From positions 1 to 64,000 of the forward strand of contig JAJZUL010000012.1 in assembly GCA_021848545.1 (NCBI GenBank): a stretch of DNA of 64,000 nucleotides, read 5' to 3'. The position numbers and the translations under genes were made by a program. Origin of the DNA: Pseudomonadota bacterium (GTDB taxonomy: Bacteria > Pseudomonadota > Alphaproteobacteria > Rhodospirillales > Magnetospirillaceae). Below, piece by piece: positions 24,536-32,311 of the stretch; the stretch's first letter is position 1; every line of letters begins with the position of its first letter. The notes under the pieces were generated by a model. That model was not told where the DNA came from and searched no databases. It worked only from the letters and a program-made list of their open reading frames with translations.

Positions 24536-24913
24536 TTAATCCGCGCCCCGCATCCGGGCAAGCAGCGGCGGATCGCCGGCCGGTCCTGGCGCCTCTTCCG
24601 CCAGCACCTTGAACACGAACCGCTCGGTCCGTCGCAGGGTCGCGGCGATCGCCGACACGGCCATCCCGGCGGCCCGCATCCGGCGCACTTCGGCACGGAT
24701 ACCGGGGCCGGACGCCACCATCACTTCGTCGCCGCCGAAGGTATCGGCCAGGATCGCCGCGGCTCCCATCCCCACGATCGCTACCAGGGGCGAGTTCGGG
24801 CCGGGATTGTGGGGCACGGCGATGCCCCGGCCGCCGCGCGCGACCGACAGCCGCTCGGCCGCCGCGTACCCGATCAGCTCCACCAGATAGTCCCAGGTGA
24901 CTTCACCCCTCAT
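24536..24913 (-). CDS. Mor/C-family transcription activator
   Basis: A 125-aa protein starting at 24913 (ATGA overlap with the GemA gene). The N-terminal helices LVELIGYAAAERLSVARGGRGIAVPH and the C-terminal helix-turn-helix GIRAEVRRMRAAGMAVSAIAATLRRTERFV are the Mor family layout. In Mu, Mor turns on middle and C turns on late transcription. Only one family member is visible, so a single activator may serve both steps. The target is probably the lysis/late promoter just downstream. Confidence 0.85.
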   Translation of the reverse strand: MRGEVTWDYLVELIGYAAAERLSVARGGRGIAVPHNPGPNSPLVAIVGMGAAAILADTFGGDEVMVASGPGIRAEVRRMRAAGMAVSAIAATLRRTERFVFKVLAEEAPGPAGDPPLLARMRGAD

Positions 24914-25326
24914 GGCGCGGACCCCCCGCGTGCGCGCATGGCCTTCAACGCCTCGGCGACCTTGCCGGCCTGCTCCGCCGTCAGCCACTCGGGATCGTCC
25001 ACCTGGGCCATCCGCCGGCAGAAGGCCCGCAACCCGGCCGGCGACGGATCGCGCACCACGCCCATCCGCCCCAGCTCGCCCCACAGGGCGAACACCAGCC
25101 GGATATGGGCCTTGTCCGATGCCGCCCGCTTCTTGGGCTTCCACAGCTTGCGGGCCTTCAGATCGTCCAGGCAGCGGTTGAAATCCCCGGCGCCCATCCC
25201 GGCGGCGCTGTCCTTGCCACAGACCCGGACCTGGACCGCGCGCCGCGCCGTCTCGTCCAGCCCGGCTTCCCGGCAGGCCGCGAACCACCGCTTGCGGGCG
25301 GCTGTAGTTGTGTCGAGGGCGCTCAT
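24910..25326 (-). CDS. GemA-like protein (Mu gp16, DUF1018)
   Basis: A 138-aa protein with the DUF1018 boxes RKRWFAACREAGLDETARRAV, GMGAGDFNRCLDDLKARKLWKP, KAHIRLVFALWGELGRMG and LRAFCRRMAQVDDPEWLTAEQAGKV. In Mu-like phages GemA is a middle/early protein reported to modulate host gene expression and supercoiling. It is coupled to the activator gene. Confidence 0.87.
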   Translation of the reverse strand: MSALDTTTAARKRWFAACREAGLDETARRAVQVRVCGKDSAAGMGAGDFNRCLDDLKARKLWKPKKRAASDKAHIRLVFALWGELGRMGVVRDPSPAGLRAFCRRMAQVDDPEWLTAEQAGKVAEALKAMRARGGSAP

Positions 25327-25348
25327 CGGGCGCCCCCGACACTGACCT

Positions 25349-25753
25349 TTATTGTGGCTTGATCACCACGAGATTTTCCGAAAAGCCGTTTCCTTTCGTG
25401 AATTTTCCAATCCCGACAAACTTGTATACCCCCTGGGGAAGGCCGCTGTGTTCCGCGTATCCTGTCCCCTTCACGGCAATCGTGGCATCGATTCCCGTGA
25501 TATTGCCTGGGAGTGTAGTGAAGATCGTGTATCCGTCTACGACCGCCACGGCGACAAAAAACGGCTCCATGCTTCGCAACTGCAATTTGTGGAAGTCGAT
25601 GCAGCTCATACTGCCTGACCGTTCTGCTTCCGCCACAGCAGTCACATCGATCCATTTCTGCTGGTATACGTTTTTGAGCCACGAACAGTCTGCGGCCAGG
25701 GCTGGCGACGCCCAGAGAATTGCCAATGTGACAACAGCAAGCTTTTTCATCAC
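25349..25753 (-). CDS. Secreted protein of unknown function (moron candidate)
   Basis: A 134-aa protein with a clear Sec signal peptide, MMKKLAVVTLAILWASPALA, and a probable cut after ALA. The mature part has two Cys that could pair and a beta-rich C-terminus (GIDATIAVKGTGY, LPQGVYKFVGIGKFTKGNGF). Base composition is visibly more AT-rich than its neighbours. It sits between early DNA-binding genes and GemA, where it has no Mu equivalent. A periplasmic cargo gene altering the lysogen surface or blocking superinfection is possible. Family unknown. Confidence 0.7.
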   Translation of the reverse strand: MMKKLAVVTLAILWASPALAADCSWLKNVYQQKWIDVTAVAEAERSGSMSCIDFHKLQLRSMEPFFVAVAVVDGYTIFTTLPGNITGIDATIAVKGTGYAEHSGLPQGVYKFVGIGKFTKGNGFSENLVVIKPQ

Positions 25754-25834
25754 ATGCCCCCTCTAAAGTAGAATTACGGCGCGCGGAAGCTATCATCACA
25801 GGACACCACCGACCACACTGCGTTTCTGGCCCGC

Positions 25835-26131
25835 TCATCGCCCCATGTCCCTCTCATGAAAATGGTTCAGCGCGTCCACCATGTCGGGCCACGACAGCCC
25901 CGCCGTCGCCGCCGCCGCCAGGATCGCCATGAAGTCGCGCTTGGGATCGGTGGGATCGGCGGCATAGGCCGCCAGGATCAAGGGCGCCACCTGGCGCCGC
26001 ACGTCGGACAGCGCCGCCGCCAGCTCCCGCCCGTGCCGGCTCCGCGTCCCCAGACACCGCACGGCCGTCCGGCCGCAGATGTCCAGGGTCAGCAAGGCGG
26101 CGATCGGGACCGCCGGGACGCGGGCGCCCAT
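25835..26131 (-). CDS. Small phage protein of unknown function
   Basis: A 98-aa protein from MGARVPAVPIAALLTL at 26131. Predicted helical, with RSRHGRELAAALSDVRRQVAPLILAAYAADP and a C-terminal LSWPDMVDALNHFHERDMG. It starts 4 bp after the stop of the LexA-like gene and is probably co-translated. No family recognised. Confidence 0.6.
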   Translation of the reverse strand: MGARVPAVPIAALLTLDICGRTAVRCLGTRSRHGRELAAALSDVRRQVAPLILAAYAADPTDPKRDFMAILAAAATAGLSWPDMVDALNHFHERDMGR

Positions 26132-26135
26132 GGCG

Positions 26136-26501
26136 CTACTCCATCTCGGCCAGGGCGATATCCAGATCGCCCAGCAGCTCGGCCCGGACCGACAGGGTCG
26201 CGGTGCCGATCTGGTCGATCTCCTCCGTGGTGATCCCGTCCAGCAGGGCGCGGGCGGCATCGACCACGCGGTCGCGGCCGGAGGTGGACGTATCGACGAC
26301 GCGGACGGCGCGGGCACGGCCCCGCATCCGAACGATCGCGCCCCGCTGTTCCAGCCGGCGCATCACGTTCGCGACGTACCCCCGCGAACTCATCCCCAGG
26401 CCCCGGCAGATTTCGTCATAGGTCGGGCTGACGCCGGTCTCGGAAATCCGCGATTTCACGAACGAGAGAACGCGAAGTTGCACAGGTGTGAGGGGTGCCA
26501 T
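26136..26501 (-). CDS. LexA-type winged-helix DNA-binding protein
   Basis: A 121-aa protein. Residues 1-70 match the LexA DNA-binding fold: LTPVQLRVLSFVKSRISETGVSPTYDEICRGLGMSSRGYVANVMRRLEQRG. The peptidase domain of LexA is absent and is replaced by a 50-residue helical tail ending in IALAEME. It may control early or middle genes. A link to SOS regulation is not shown. Confidence 0.78.
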   Translation of the reverse strand: MAPLTPVQLRVLSFVKSRISETGVSPTYDEICRGLGMSSRGYVANVMRRLEQRGAIVRMRGRARAVRVVDTSTSGRDRVVDAARALLDGITTEEIDQIGTATLSVRAELLGDLDIALAEME

Positions 26502-26505
26502 GGCG

Positions 26506-27168
26506 TCACCCCCTCGCCGCCGGCGCTTCCGCCGAGGCCAGATCGATCGTCACGTTCTCCCACCGATCCGTGGAGTGGGCGCGGCGGTAAAAGCGCAGAT
26601 AGGTCTTGCTGCCTTCGACGCGGATGGAATCATTGATCGCCTGGATTGCGCCGCGCCACCGCACGTCGTCGATGTCGATCTTGCGCAGGCTGAAGATCGC
26701 CTCGCGACTGACCTGGCCCTCCTTGTCGGTGCGGAAGGCATGCTCGACCAGGGCGCGGATTTCGTCTCGGCTGCCTTCGGCCCACTCGGCGATGCAATCG
26801 TCGATCAAGCCCTTCGCCACCTGCAATTCCGGGCCGAAGGCCAAGGTATCGGCCACCGCGACCTGGACCTTCATGCAGCCATCGAAGCTGGTGAAGGTCA
26901 TATTACCCTTTGCGCCGTCCTTGGGCTTGAACCCGTATTTTTCGGACAGCAGATCCAGAAAGGCCCCCACATCGGCGAAGCAATGACCTTTGAATCGAGC
27001 GATCTGAAGGTTCAGATCGTCGGCATAGCCCAGGACCTTTCGCACCAGCTGGTCTTCCAGCTTGTCGGTGTCCTTCACCAGCGCTATCGGCGTCAGCCGT
27101 CCTTTGGCGTCGGTCATGAAGACCTTGCCGCCGACCTCGACGGAACCGGATGGATTGGCAGTGGTCAT
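26506..27168 (-). CDS. DUF3164 protein
   Basis: A 220-aa protein. The boxes KGRLTPIALVKDTDKLEDQLVRKVLGYADDL, FLDLLSEKYGFKPKDGAKGNMTFTSFDGCMKVQV and LRKIDIDDVRWRGAIQAINDSIRVEGSKTYLRFYRR are those of DUF3164, common in the early region of Mu-like phages next to the transposase module. The role is unknown. Confidence 0.85.
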   Translation of the reverse strand: MTTANPSGSVEVGGKVFMTDAKGRLTPIALVKDTDKLEDQLVRKVLGYADDLNLQIARFKGHCFADVGAFLDLLSEKYGFKPKDGAKGNMTFTSFDGCMKVQVAVADTLAFGPELQVAKGLIDDCIAEWAEGSRDEIRALVEHAFRTDKEGQVSREAIFSLRKIDIDDVRWRGAIQAINDSIRVEGSKTYLRFYRRAHSTDRWENVTIDLASAEAPAARG

Positions 27169-27180
27169 TTCAACGTCCTT

Positions 27181-27273
27181 TCAACGATGGGTGAAGGCAT
27201 TGCCGAGAAACAGCCGCTCGGCATGGGGAAAAGCCGGGCGCGCCCGGCGGAACAGCGATATCAGCCAGCGCAT
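27181..27273 (-). CDS. Possible 30-aa small protein
   Basis: An open frame MRWLISLFRRARPAF... of 30 codons starts inside the end of the DnaA-like gene (13-bp overlap) and fills the gap before the DUF3164 gene. It is short, Arg-rich and amphipathic. Overlap-coupling is the only support. Confidence 0.3.
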   Translation of the reverse strand: MRWLISLFRRARPAFPHAERLFLGNAFTHR

Positions 27274-27722
27274 GGCGCACCTCCGAACAGCTTCCCGACC
27301 CGCTCCATGAACCCTTTCGGGTCCTTCGCGGCCTCATGGATCAGGGCGTGATTGACCTCGGCCGCGATGGTCCCGGCGGCGCGCAGGGCGGCCTCCATAT
27401 CCGCGTCCGGCACCAGGGCCGCGGCGCGCAGCTCGGTCTCCAGCAGCAGCAGCTCGGCCGCGAAGCCGGCGTCCCGCACGGCCTGGACGCCGACCTTGGC
27501 CACCGCCGCCAGGACGGTGGTGTGATCCCGGTTGAACGCGCGCGCGATCTCGCCGCTGGATTTGGCCGGGAAAAGCCGGTGGGCCAGGAACATCGCCACA
27601 TGCCGGGCGCGGATCACCGCCACGGTGCTGCGGCGCCCGCGCATCAGATCGACGGAGGTCTGATAGCGCGCCGCCACCGTCCGCAGGATCAGCCCCAGAT
27701 CGAGGATGACGGGATCGCTCAT
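27261..27722 (-). CDS. Orphan DnaA domain IV protein
   Basis: A 153-aa protein starting at 27722 (MSDPVILDLGLILRTVAARYQTSVDLMRG). Residues 10-75 match the DnaA C-terminal DNA-binding domain: ARHVAMFLAHRLFPAKSSGEIARAFNRDHTTVLAAVAKV, including the RDHTTV signature that contacts the DnaA box. The AAA+ ATPase domain is absent and is replaced by a helical tail. It could compete for host DnaA boxes or mark phage DNA for replication. It overlaps the next gene by 4 bp (27719-27722). Confidence 0.82.
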   Translation of the reverse strand: MSDPVILDLGLILRTVAARYQTSVDLMRGRRSTVAVIRARHVAMFLAHRLFPAKSSGEIARAFNRDHTTVLAAVAKVGVQAVRDAGFAAELLLLETELRAAALVPDADMEAALRAAGTIAAEVNHALIHEAAKDPKGFMERVGKLFGGAPCAG

Positions 27723-27970
27723 GCCGCATCCCCCCCGCCATGGGTGGTCGGCGGGCAGATCGGCCGCCGCCGGCCGGTGATCGACACCACGCCCTCGGGC
27801 AGCGGCCCGCGGCATCGCATGGGCGCGACGACGGCTTCCAGGGCGGCCACTTCCTCGGCCATGTCCCGCAGATTCGCGGCGATTTGCTTTTGCGTCCGCG
27901 CGTTCATCGGCCCCACCTCGGCCAGGACATCAAGCGCCCGCGCGACCATTTCGAGCTTGTTACTGATCAT
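27719..27970 (-). CDS. Small helical protein, unknown
   Basis: An 83-aa protein. The start is set by GGAGG placed 5 nt before the ATG at 27970. The N-terminus MISNKLEMVARALDVLAEVGPMNARTQKQIAANLRDMAEEVAALEAVV is two long helices, possibly a coiled coil; the C-terminus is Gly/Arg/Pro-rich. It overlaps both neighbours. No family recognised. Confidence 0.6.
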   Translation of the reverse strand: MISNKLEMVARALDVLAEVGPMNARTQKQIAANLRDMAEEVAALEAVVAPMRCRGPLPEGVVSITGRRRPICPPTTHGGGDAA

Positions 27971-28379
27971 GTCCGCCTCCAATTCGGCTGTGACGACACC
28001 CCGCGCGACAGGCGCGGTAAAACGCGATCCTTTGAGGATTGTGCGGCGCCCACGGCGCCCGCTGGTGACCCAGACACTGGTCGGTCGCCAGATCGCCGAC
28101 GACGGGGCAGGCCACCGTGGCGGCCATCAGCACGCCCCGGACCACCGTTTCCACGGACGCCAGATCGGCCCTGTATTTCGCCGCCAGCACGTTGGAGACC
28201 AGCGCGCCCGAATACCCAAGGCGCCGCGCCACGGCCGCTTGGCTCTCGGCGGCGCAGGCCCGCGCCAGCACGTCCACCCAATCGGGCAACGGCTCGCCCC
28301 AGGCGGCGACGGCCTTTTCGACCGGGCGCGCAGGCGCCCTATCTTTCGGTTTGGGCGGCACAGCCGCCGGCCCGCTCAT
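27960..28379 (-). CDS. Helix-turn-helix regulator with a Cys-rich C-terminus
   Basis: A 139-aa protein starting at 28379. Residues 45-75 form a lambda-type helix-turn-helix (SQAAVARRLGYSGALVSNVLAAKYR). The C-terminus has four cysteines, CPVVGDLATDQC and YRACRAGC, in an arrangement that could hold zinc. I know this combination as a conserved early protein of alphaproteobacterial Mu-like phages. The N-terminal PKPKDRAPARPVE is encoded by palindromic copy 5. Confidence 0.75.
   Translation of the reverse strand: MSGPAAVPPKPKDRAPARPVEKAVAAWGEPLPDWVDVLARACAAESQAAVARRLGYSGALVSNVLAAKYRADLASVETVVRGVLMAATVACPVVGDLATDQCLGHQRAPWAPHNPQRIAFYRACRAGCRHSRIGGGHDQ
28324..28368. repeat. Two-hairpin palindromic element, copy 5 (within the HTH gene start)
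   Basis: GGGCGC-GCAG-GCGCCC (28324-28339), the 14-nt spacer TATCTTTCGGTTTG and GGCGGC-ACA-GCCGCC (28354-28368). Read in frame as the first residues of the regulator. Confidence 0.78.
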
Positions 28380-28948
28380 TCGTCCACCTCCGGATGCCAG
28401 ACGATCCGGCCCAAATTCGGGTCGTAGACCGTCTTCATCCGCTGCACCATCGGGGGACGCGGCCCCGTGTTTTTGCTTGGATTGAAGCGGTAAAGCGCCG
28501 GGACCCTCGGCCGGCCGGGACGCGTGACGCGGAGATACCCGGCCTTGGAAAGGTGTTTCACGTAATCGCTGGCGTCCGTGTCCCGGACCGGGAACTCCTC
28601 GGTGGAGGCGGCCACGGCCAGATCGCGAAAGGTGAAATCGCCCTTGATCATCTTCATGGTGCGCCACATCTGTTCGCGGACGCGCCCCATGGTGACCGGC
28701 TGTCCCTCTTTCGTGACGCGGGGCGCTTCCACGCCAACGTCTTTTTCCAGGATGAAGCAGGCGTCCACGGCGCGGAGATGGCCCGATGCCACCAGCGACG
28801 TCAGATAGGTGTGAACGGTGTCCGGATGGATGCGCGTCGCGGCGCCGAGGCTGTCCTTCGTAAAGCCCTCCCGCTGGGCGCGGATCGCTTCCCAGATGCG
28901 CTGACGGGGCGGCTTTCCGCCCTTGTGGGTAAGGTGCGCGGGACGCAT
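28376..28948 (-). CDS. Winged-helix-like early phage protein
   Basis: A 190-aa protein from MRPAHLTHKGGK at 28948. Residues 10-60 have a winged-helix layout (RQRIWEAIRAQREGFTKDSLGAATRIHPDTVHTYLTSLVASGHL). A second helical segment lies at 95-150 (VREQMWRTMKMIKGDFTFRDLAVAAS). Two tandem DNA-binding folds are likely. It is coupled to the MuB-like gene through a 1-bp overlap at 28948. Specific function unknown. Confidence 0.72.
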   Translation of the reverse strand: MRPAHLTHKGGKPPRQRIWEAIRAQREGFTKDSLGAATRIHPDTVHTYLTSLVASGHLRAVDACFILEKDVGVEAPRVTKEGQPVTMGRVREQMWRTMKMIKGDFTFRDLAVAASTEEFPVRDTDASDYVKHLSKAGYLRVTRPGRPRVPALYRFNPSKNTGPRPPMVQRMKTVYDPNLGRIVWHPEVDE

Positions 28949-29694
28949 TACAACGCCCTCCGCGCCGGCGGCTGGCCGGTGAAGAACTCGGCGCCCGTCG
29001 CGGCCCACTCACCCAGGCCGAAGGCGCTGGCGCCCGCCATTTCCGCCCGCTCCCGCACCCGATCCAGATTGACGCAAATCCGGCGCACCGATCCGGCCGC
29101 CGCCTGGACCAGGGCGTTCATCAGATCGTCGGCAAGGTCGATCCCAGGCGCGTAAAGCCGCGCCAGATGCTTCGCGTCCTGCAGGGCCGCCGGCTGGGCC
29201 GGCACCCAATCCAGCATCCGGCCGTGCAGACGCTCCCACTGCCGCAAGGCGTGGGGCAGGTTCTCTTCTCCGATCAGGATCACGGTGCCCTGGGACGATT
29301 CGTACAGGTCGCGGATGACCTCGATCATGCCGCCCTTTTTCACCAGGATGTCGGCCTCGTCCACCAGCAAGGGGCGCCCCGACAGCGACAGCTCCTCTCC
29401 GATCTGATCGACCATGTCGGGGATGGTCTTGGCGGCGTTGACCCCCATTTCGTGCAGGATCGCCGTCACCAGCTTCTTGCGCGTCCACACGCTCTTGACT
29501 TGGACGTGATAGGAGCGGTGTTTGTTCGCCGAATACATGGCGGCGAAGCTCTTCCCGAACCCGCTGGGGCCGTGGAAACAGCCCATGCCGGGCAGCCCCA
29601 TCGGCCGGTCGCGGATGCGGACCACCAGCTCGGACAGAAGCGACACGTTGCGCAGCGGCGCGACGGTGTTGCCGGAGGTTGGTTCAGATGTCAT
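28948..29694 (-). CDS. MuB-like AAA+ transposition ATPase
   Basis: A 248-aa protein. Walker A GPSGFGKS (42-49) and Walker B LLVDEAD (109-115) are intact, with a sensor-like VILIGEENL. Family relatives bind target DNA as ATP-dependent filaments, deliver it to MuA and give target immunity. It follows the transposase gene in the Mu order A-B. Confidence 0.92.
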   Translation of the reverse strand: MTSEPTSGNTVAPLRNVSLLSELVVRIRDRPMGLPGMGCFHGPSGFGKSFAAMYSANKHRSYHVQVKSVWTRKKLVTAILHEMGVNAAKTIPDMVDQIGEELSLSGRPLLVDEADILVKKGGMIEVIRDLYESSQGTVILIGEENLPHALRQWERLHGRMLDWVPAQPAALQDAKHLARLYAPGIDLADDLMNALVQAAAGSVRRICVNLDRVRERAEMAGASAFGLGEWAATGAEFFTGQPPARRAL

Positions 29695-29757
29695 TTTACC
29701 CCTCGTTCAAGTGCCTATTCGGCGGCGCGCCCCAGCTACGGGCCGCCGCCGTTTTCG

Positions 29758-31857
29758 TCAGGCGGTCAGGACCGCCTCTCCGAATTCCTCGTACATTTCC
29801 CGTTTGATCCGGATGTCGGGCAGGCGCGCTTGCCGCTCCGCCCAGACCAGATCGTCGGGCGGTACGTATTGGCCGGCCGCCGCCCGCCCCTCGATCTCCA
29901 GCACGCGGCGAAACCGCGCTTCGACCGTATCCAGCGTGACCACCGTTGAGACGGGCGCCTCCATCTCGGCCGCCAGGGCATCGAGACGGGCCTGTTCCGC
30001 GGCGCTGATCGGCGCGGCCTGCGGACCCTTGCGCGTCGCCGCCTTCCAGACCGGCTTGACCACCTTGGCTTCGGGCGCCGGCCCCAGACCGTCCCCCTGG
30101 GGCCGGATCGCCGCCGCCGCACTGGCGTCCATCCGCACCATGGCCTCGCCCTGGGCCTTGACGGCCCGCTTGAATTCCTTCCGGGCGCGGTTGTGGGTCT
30201 TGGCCGCGTCCTGGTCGAAGAAGCCCGCGTCCGCCACGCAATCGGCGGTGGCCACGAACGACCCGTCCAGCCGATAGACATGCACGGGCTGCTTCAGGAA
30301 TTCCGGGTCGAACCGCAGCACCAGCTTGGTGCCGATCAGCGCATTCAACGCTTGGTGCCAGTACCTGTTCCCCAGGAAATCGATGTGGCCGTCCGGCTGG
30401 CGCGCGGTGACCGCTTCCGATTCCAGCAGCCACAGGCGCCGCAATTCCTCGGCCACCGCCTTGCGGATCGGCGCGGTCTCGTAGGATTCGGCGAAGGCGT
30501 CGTCGAAGGATTTCACGCCGCCGCAAACCCGGTTCGCCCGTCCCGGCCGGGCGTTGTGCCGCGCGATTTCCCGCTCCGCCAGGGCGATGAAATCGGCCAG
30601 CGGCACCGCCTTCGATCCATAATTCTCGGGCTTGGCGGTGGGCTTGTTGCCGGTATAGGCCCCGGCGCATTCCGGTGCCTTGGCGATGGTGTTGCACAGA
30701 TCGCCGAATGCCCTTTCGATGGGTTTGGCCTGCCCATGGTACGGCTGCGCCCAATGGACCCGCGCGCCCAGGGCCGGGATCAGCCCCATGGGATCGTCAT
30801 CCTTGACCTTGAACCGGAACCGGTTGGCGATCCCACCCGTCATCTTCTTGTTCGCGGCCACCCGGGTATTGTCGATCAGCACCCGCTCGGGGATGCCCCA
30901 GCGCTCGATCATGTCGCCGAAGGCGAGGCGGAAGGACTGGGTGTTTTCCGTCCGGTCGATACGCCAGGACAGGATTTTGCCGCTATACAGGTCCTGGAAA
31001 ACGAACAGAACCGGCCGCGCCACCATGCCGTCGGGCCATTTCACGAAGACATCGGCGATGTGGCCGTCGCAATTCACCGCCTCCATGGCGTGCAGACTGG
31101 ACCGGTCGCGGCGCTGGGCCGGATACAGGCGCTCCAGCGCGTCGTCGCCGTCGCGCTTCAGCACCACCACTTGCGCCGGGATTTCCCGCTCGATGCGGCG
31201 CAGGAAGGTTTTCAGGCTGGGCAGCGACCATCCGCGCTCTGCCGCCAGGTCTTCCAGCCGCGCATAGCAGGTCGCGGCCGGCGGCTTTTCCAGACGCAGG
31301 TAATCGGCCAGAAAGAAATCCCAGGCGTCCGCCGGCATCTCGGCCGTCTTCTGGCGCCCCACATAGTGATCGACCAGATTCGGCAGCCAGTCGGCGGCCT
31401 CGATCCCGTGGATGCGGCTTTCCCATTCGTAGAACGTCCGGGTCGGCACGCCCGCGCGACGGCAGACCAGCGCCAGCGCCACTTCCTTGGCGGTTCCCGC
31501 CACCACCATCGCCCGCACGTCCTGGATCACGCCCAGCCGCATCCTGGCCTTGTCCTTTCGGGCCTCGGGCAGCGCGTCGAACCGCGCCCAGGCGTCTTCC
31601 GACGCCAGCCGCACCTTGATTTCGGTCTTGGACAGGTCCGGGCCGGCATTGGCCTTGCGCAGCTTCCGCAGCAGGCTGGCTTGCGCCCGCGTCGGCAGCG
31701 CTGACAGGTGATATTCCCAGGCCTGGGATGACCCCGCGCTCCGCTGCCTTTTCCAGCCGTCCGTTCTCGCGCGCTTATTGATCCCCTGTTCCGTTCCGGG
31801 GAGGTCCGGCAACTTGAATGCCTTCAGTTCCGCCGCCGTAAACCATTCGCGCGTCAT
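29758..31857 (-). CDS. MuA-like DDE transposase
   Basis: A 699-aa protein starting MTREWFTAAELKAFKLPDLP at 31857. The N-terminal winged helix (about 1-65) binds phage ends or enhancer. The middle DNA-binding region is about 85-230. The catalytic core has D264 (VNCDGH), D329 (VLIDNTR) and E381 (KPIERAF), in line with D269, D336 and E392 of MuA. The C-terminal part (about 560-699) should bind the MuB-like ATPase. It catalyses strand transfer for integration and replicative transposition. All catalytic residues are present. Confidence 0.95.
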   Translation of the reverse strand: MTREWFTAAELKAFKLPDLPGTEQGINKRARTDGWKRQRSAGSSQAWEYHLSALPTRAQASLLRKLRKANAGPDLSKTEIKVRLASEDAWARFDALPEARKDKARMRLGVIQDVRAMVVAGTAKEVALALVCRRAGVPTRTFYEWESRIHGIEAADWLPNLVDHYVGRQKTAEMPADAWDFFLADYLRLEKPPAATCYARLEDLAAERGWSLPSLKTFLRRIEREIPAQVVVLKRDGDDALERLYPAQRRDRSSLHAMEAVNCDGHIADVFVKWPDGMVARPVLFVFQDLYSGKILSWRIDRTENTQSFRLAFGDMIERWGIPERVLIDNTRVAANKKMTGGIANRFRFKVKDDDPMGLIPALGARVHWAQPYHGQAKPIERAFGDLCNTIAKAPECAGAYTGNKPTAKPENYGSKAVPLADFIALAEREIARHNARPGRANRVCGGVKSFDDAFAESYETAPIRKAVAEELRRLWLLESEAVTARQPDGHIDFLGNRYWHQALNALIGTKLVLRFDPEFLKQPVHVYRLDGSFVATADCVADAGFFDQDAAKTHNRARKEFKRAVKAQGEAMVRMDASAAAAIRPQGDGLGPAPEAKVVKPVWKAATRKGPQAAPISAAEQARLDALAAEMEAPVSTVVTLDTVEARFRRVLEIEGRAAAGQYVPPDDLVWAERQARLPDIRIKREMYEEFGEAVLTA

Positions 31858-32309
31858 CTCGGCCCCCGCCATGTGCGGCGCGCCAACGCCTTCTGCTGTT
31901 CCAGCTCGGCGATCTTGTCGTCCAGCATCGCTTCCTGGATGGCGCCCATATATCGGTCCGGGATCACGCAATAGCCCGACCCGTCCATCAGCATCTGGTA
32001 CAGCCGCGCGTCTTCGGTGACGCGGGCCAGGGCGACCAGCCGGATCACCGTGATCACATGGTCCTCGCGCGCCTCGGACGCATAGGCGTCCAGCATGTTC
32101 GGGGTGACCGGCTCGCCCAGGAACTCGCTCATGCGGGACGCTATTTCGTCCCTGGTCAGATCGGCGTCTTTAAGGGCTGTTGAAACGGCCCGCGCGAGCC
32201 GCCCGCGCAAGGACACGGACCGGACCTGCACCTCGTCGAACTTCGGCGTGACCTCTGGCGGCCGCCAATCCAGCAGAGGCGTCCCGGTATTTCTCGGCGC
32301 CCGCGCCAT
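31854..32309 (-). CDS. Early phage protein upstream of the transposase, unknown
   Basis: A 151-aa protein from an ATG at 32309. The central part LKDADLTRDEIASRMSEFLGEPVTPNMLDAYASEAREDHVITVIRLVALARVT resembles a Cro-like helix-turn-helix with an unusually long loop. The C-terminus is a charged helix (AMLDDKIAELEQQKALARR). It overlaps the transposase start by 4 bp. Probably DNA-binding; no known function. Confidence 0.68.
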   Translation of the reverse strand: MARAPRNTGTPLLDWRPPEVTPKFDEVQVRSVSLRGRLARAVSTALKDADLTRDEIASRMSEFLGEPVTPNMLDAYASEAREDHVITVIRLVALARVTEDARLYQMLMDGSGYCVIPDRYMGAIQEAMLDDKIAELEQQKALARRTWRGPR

Positions 32310-32311
32310 CG

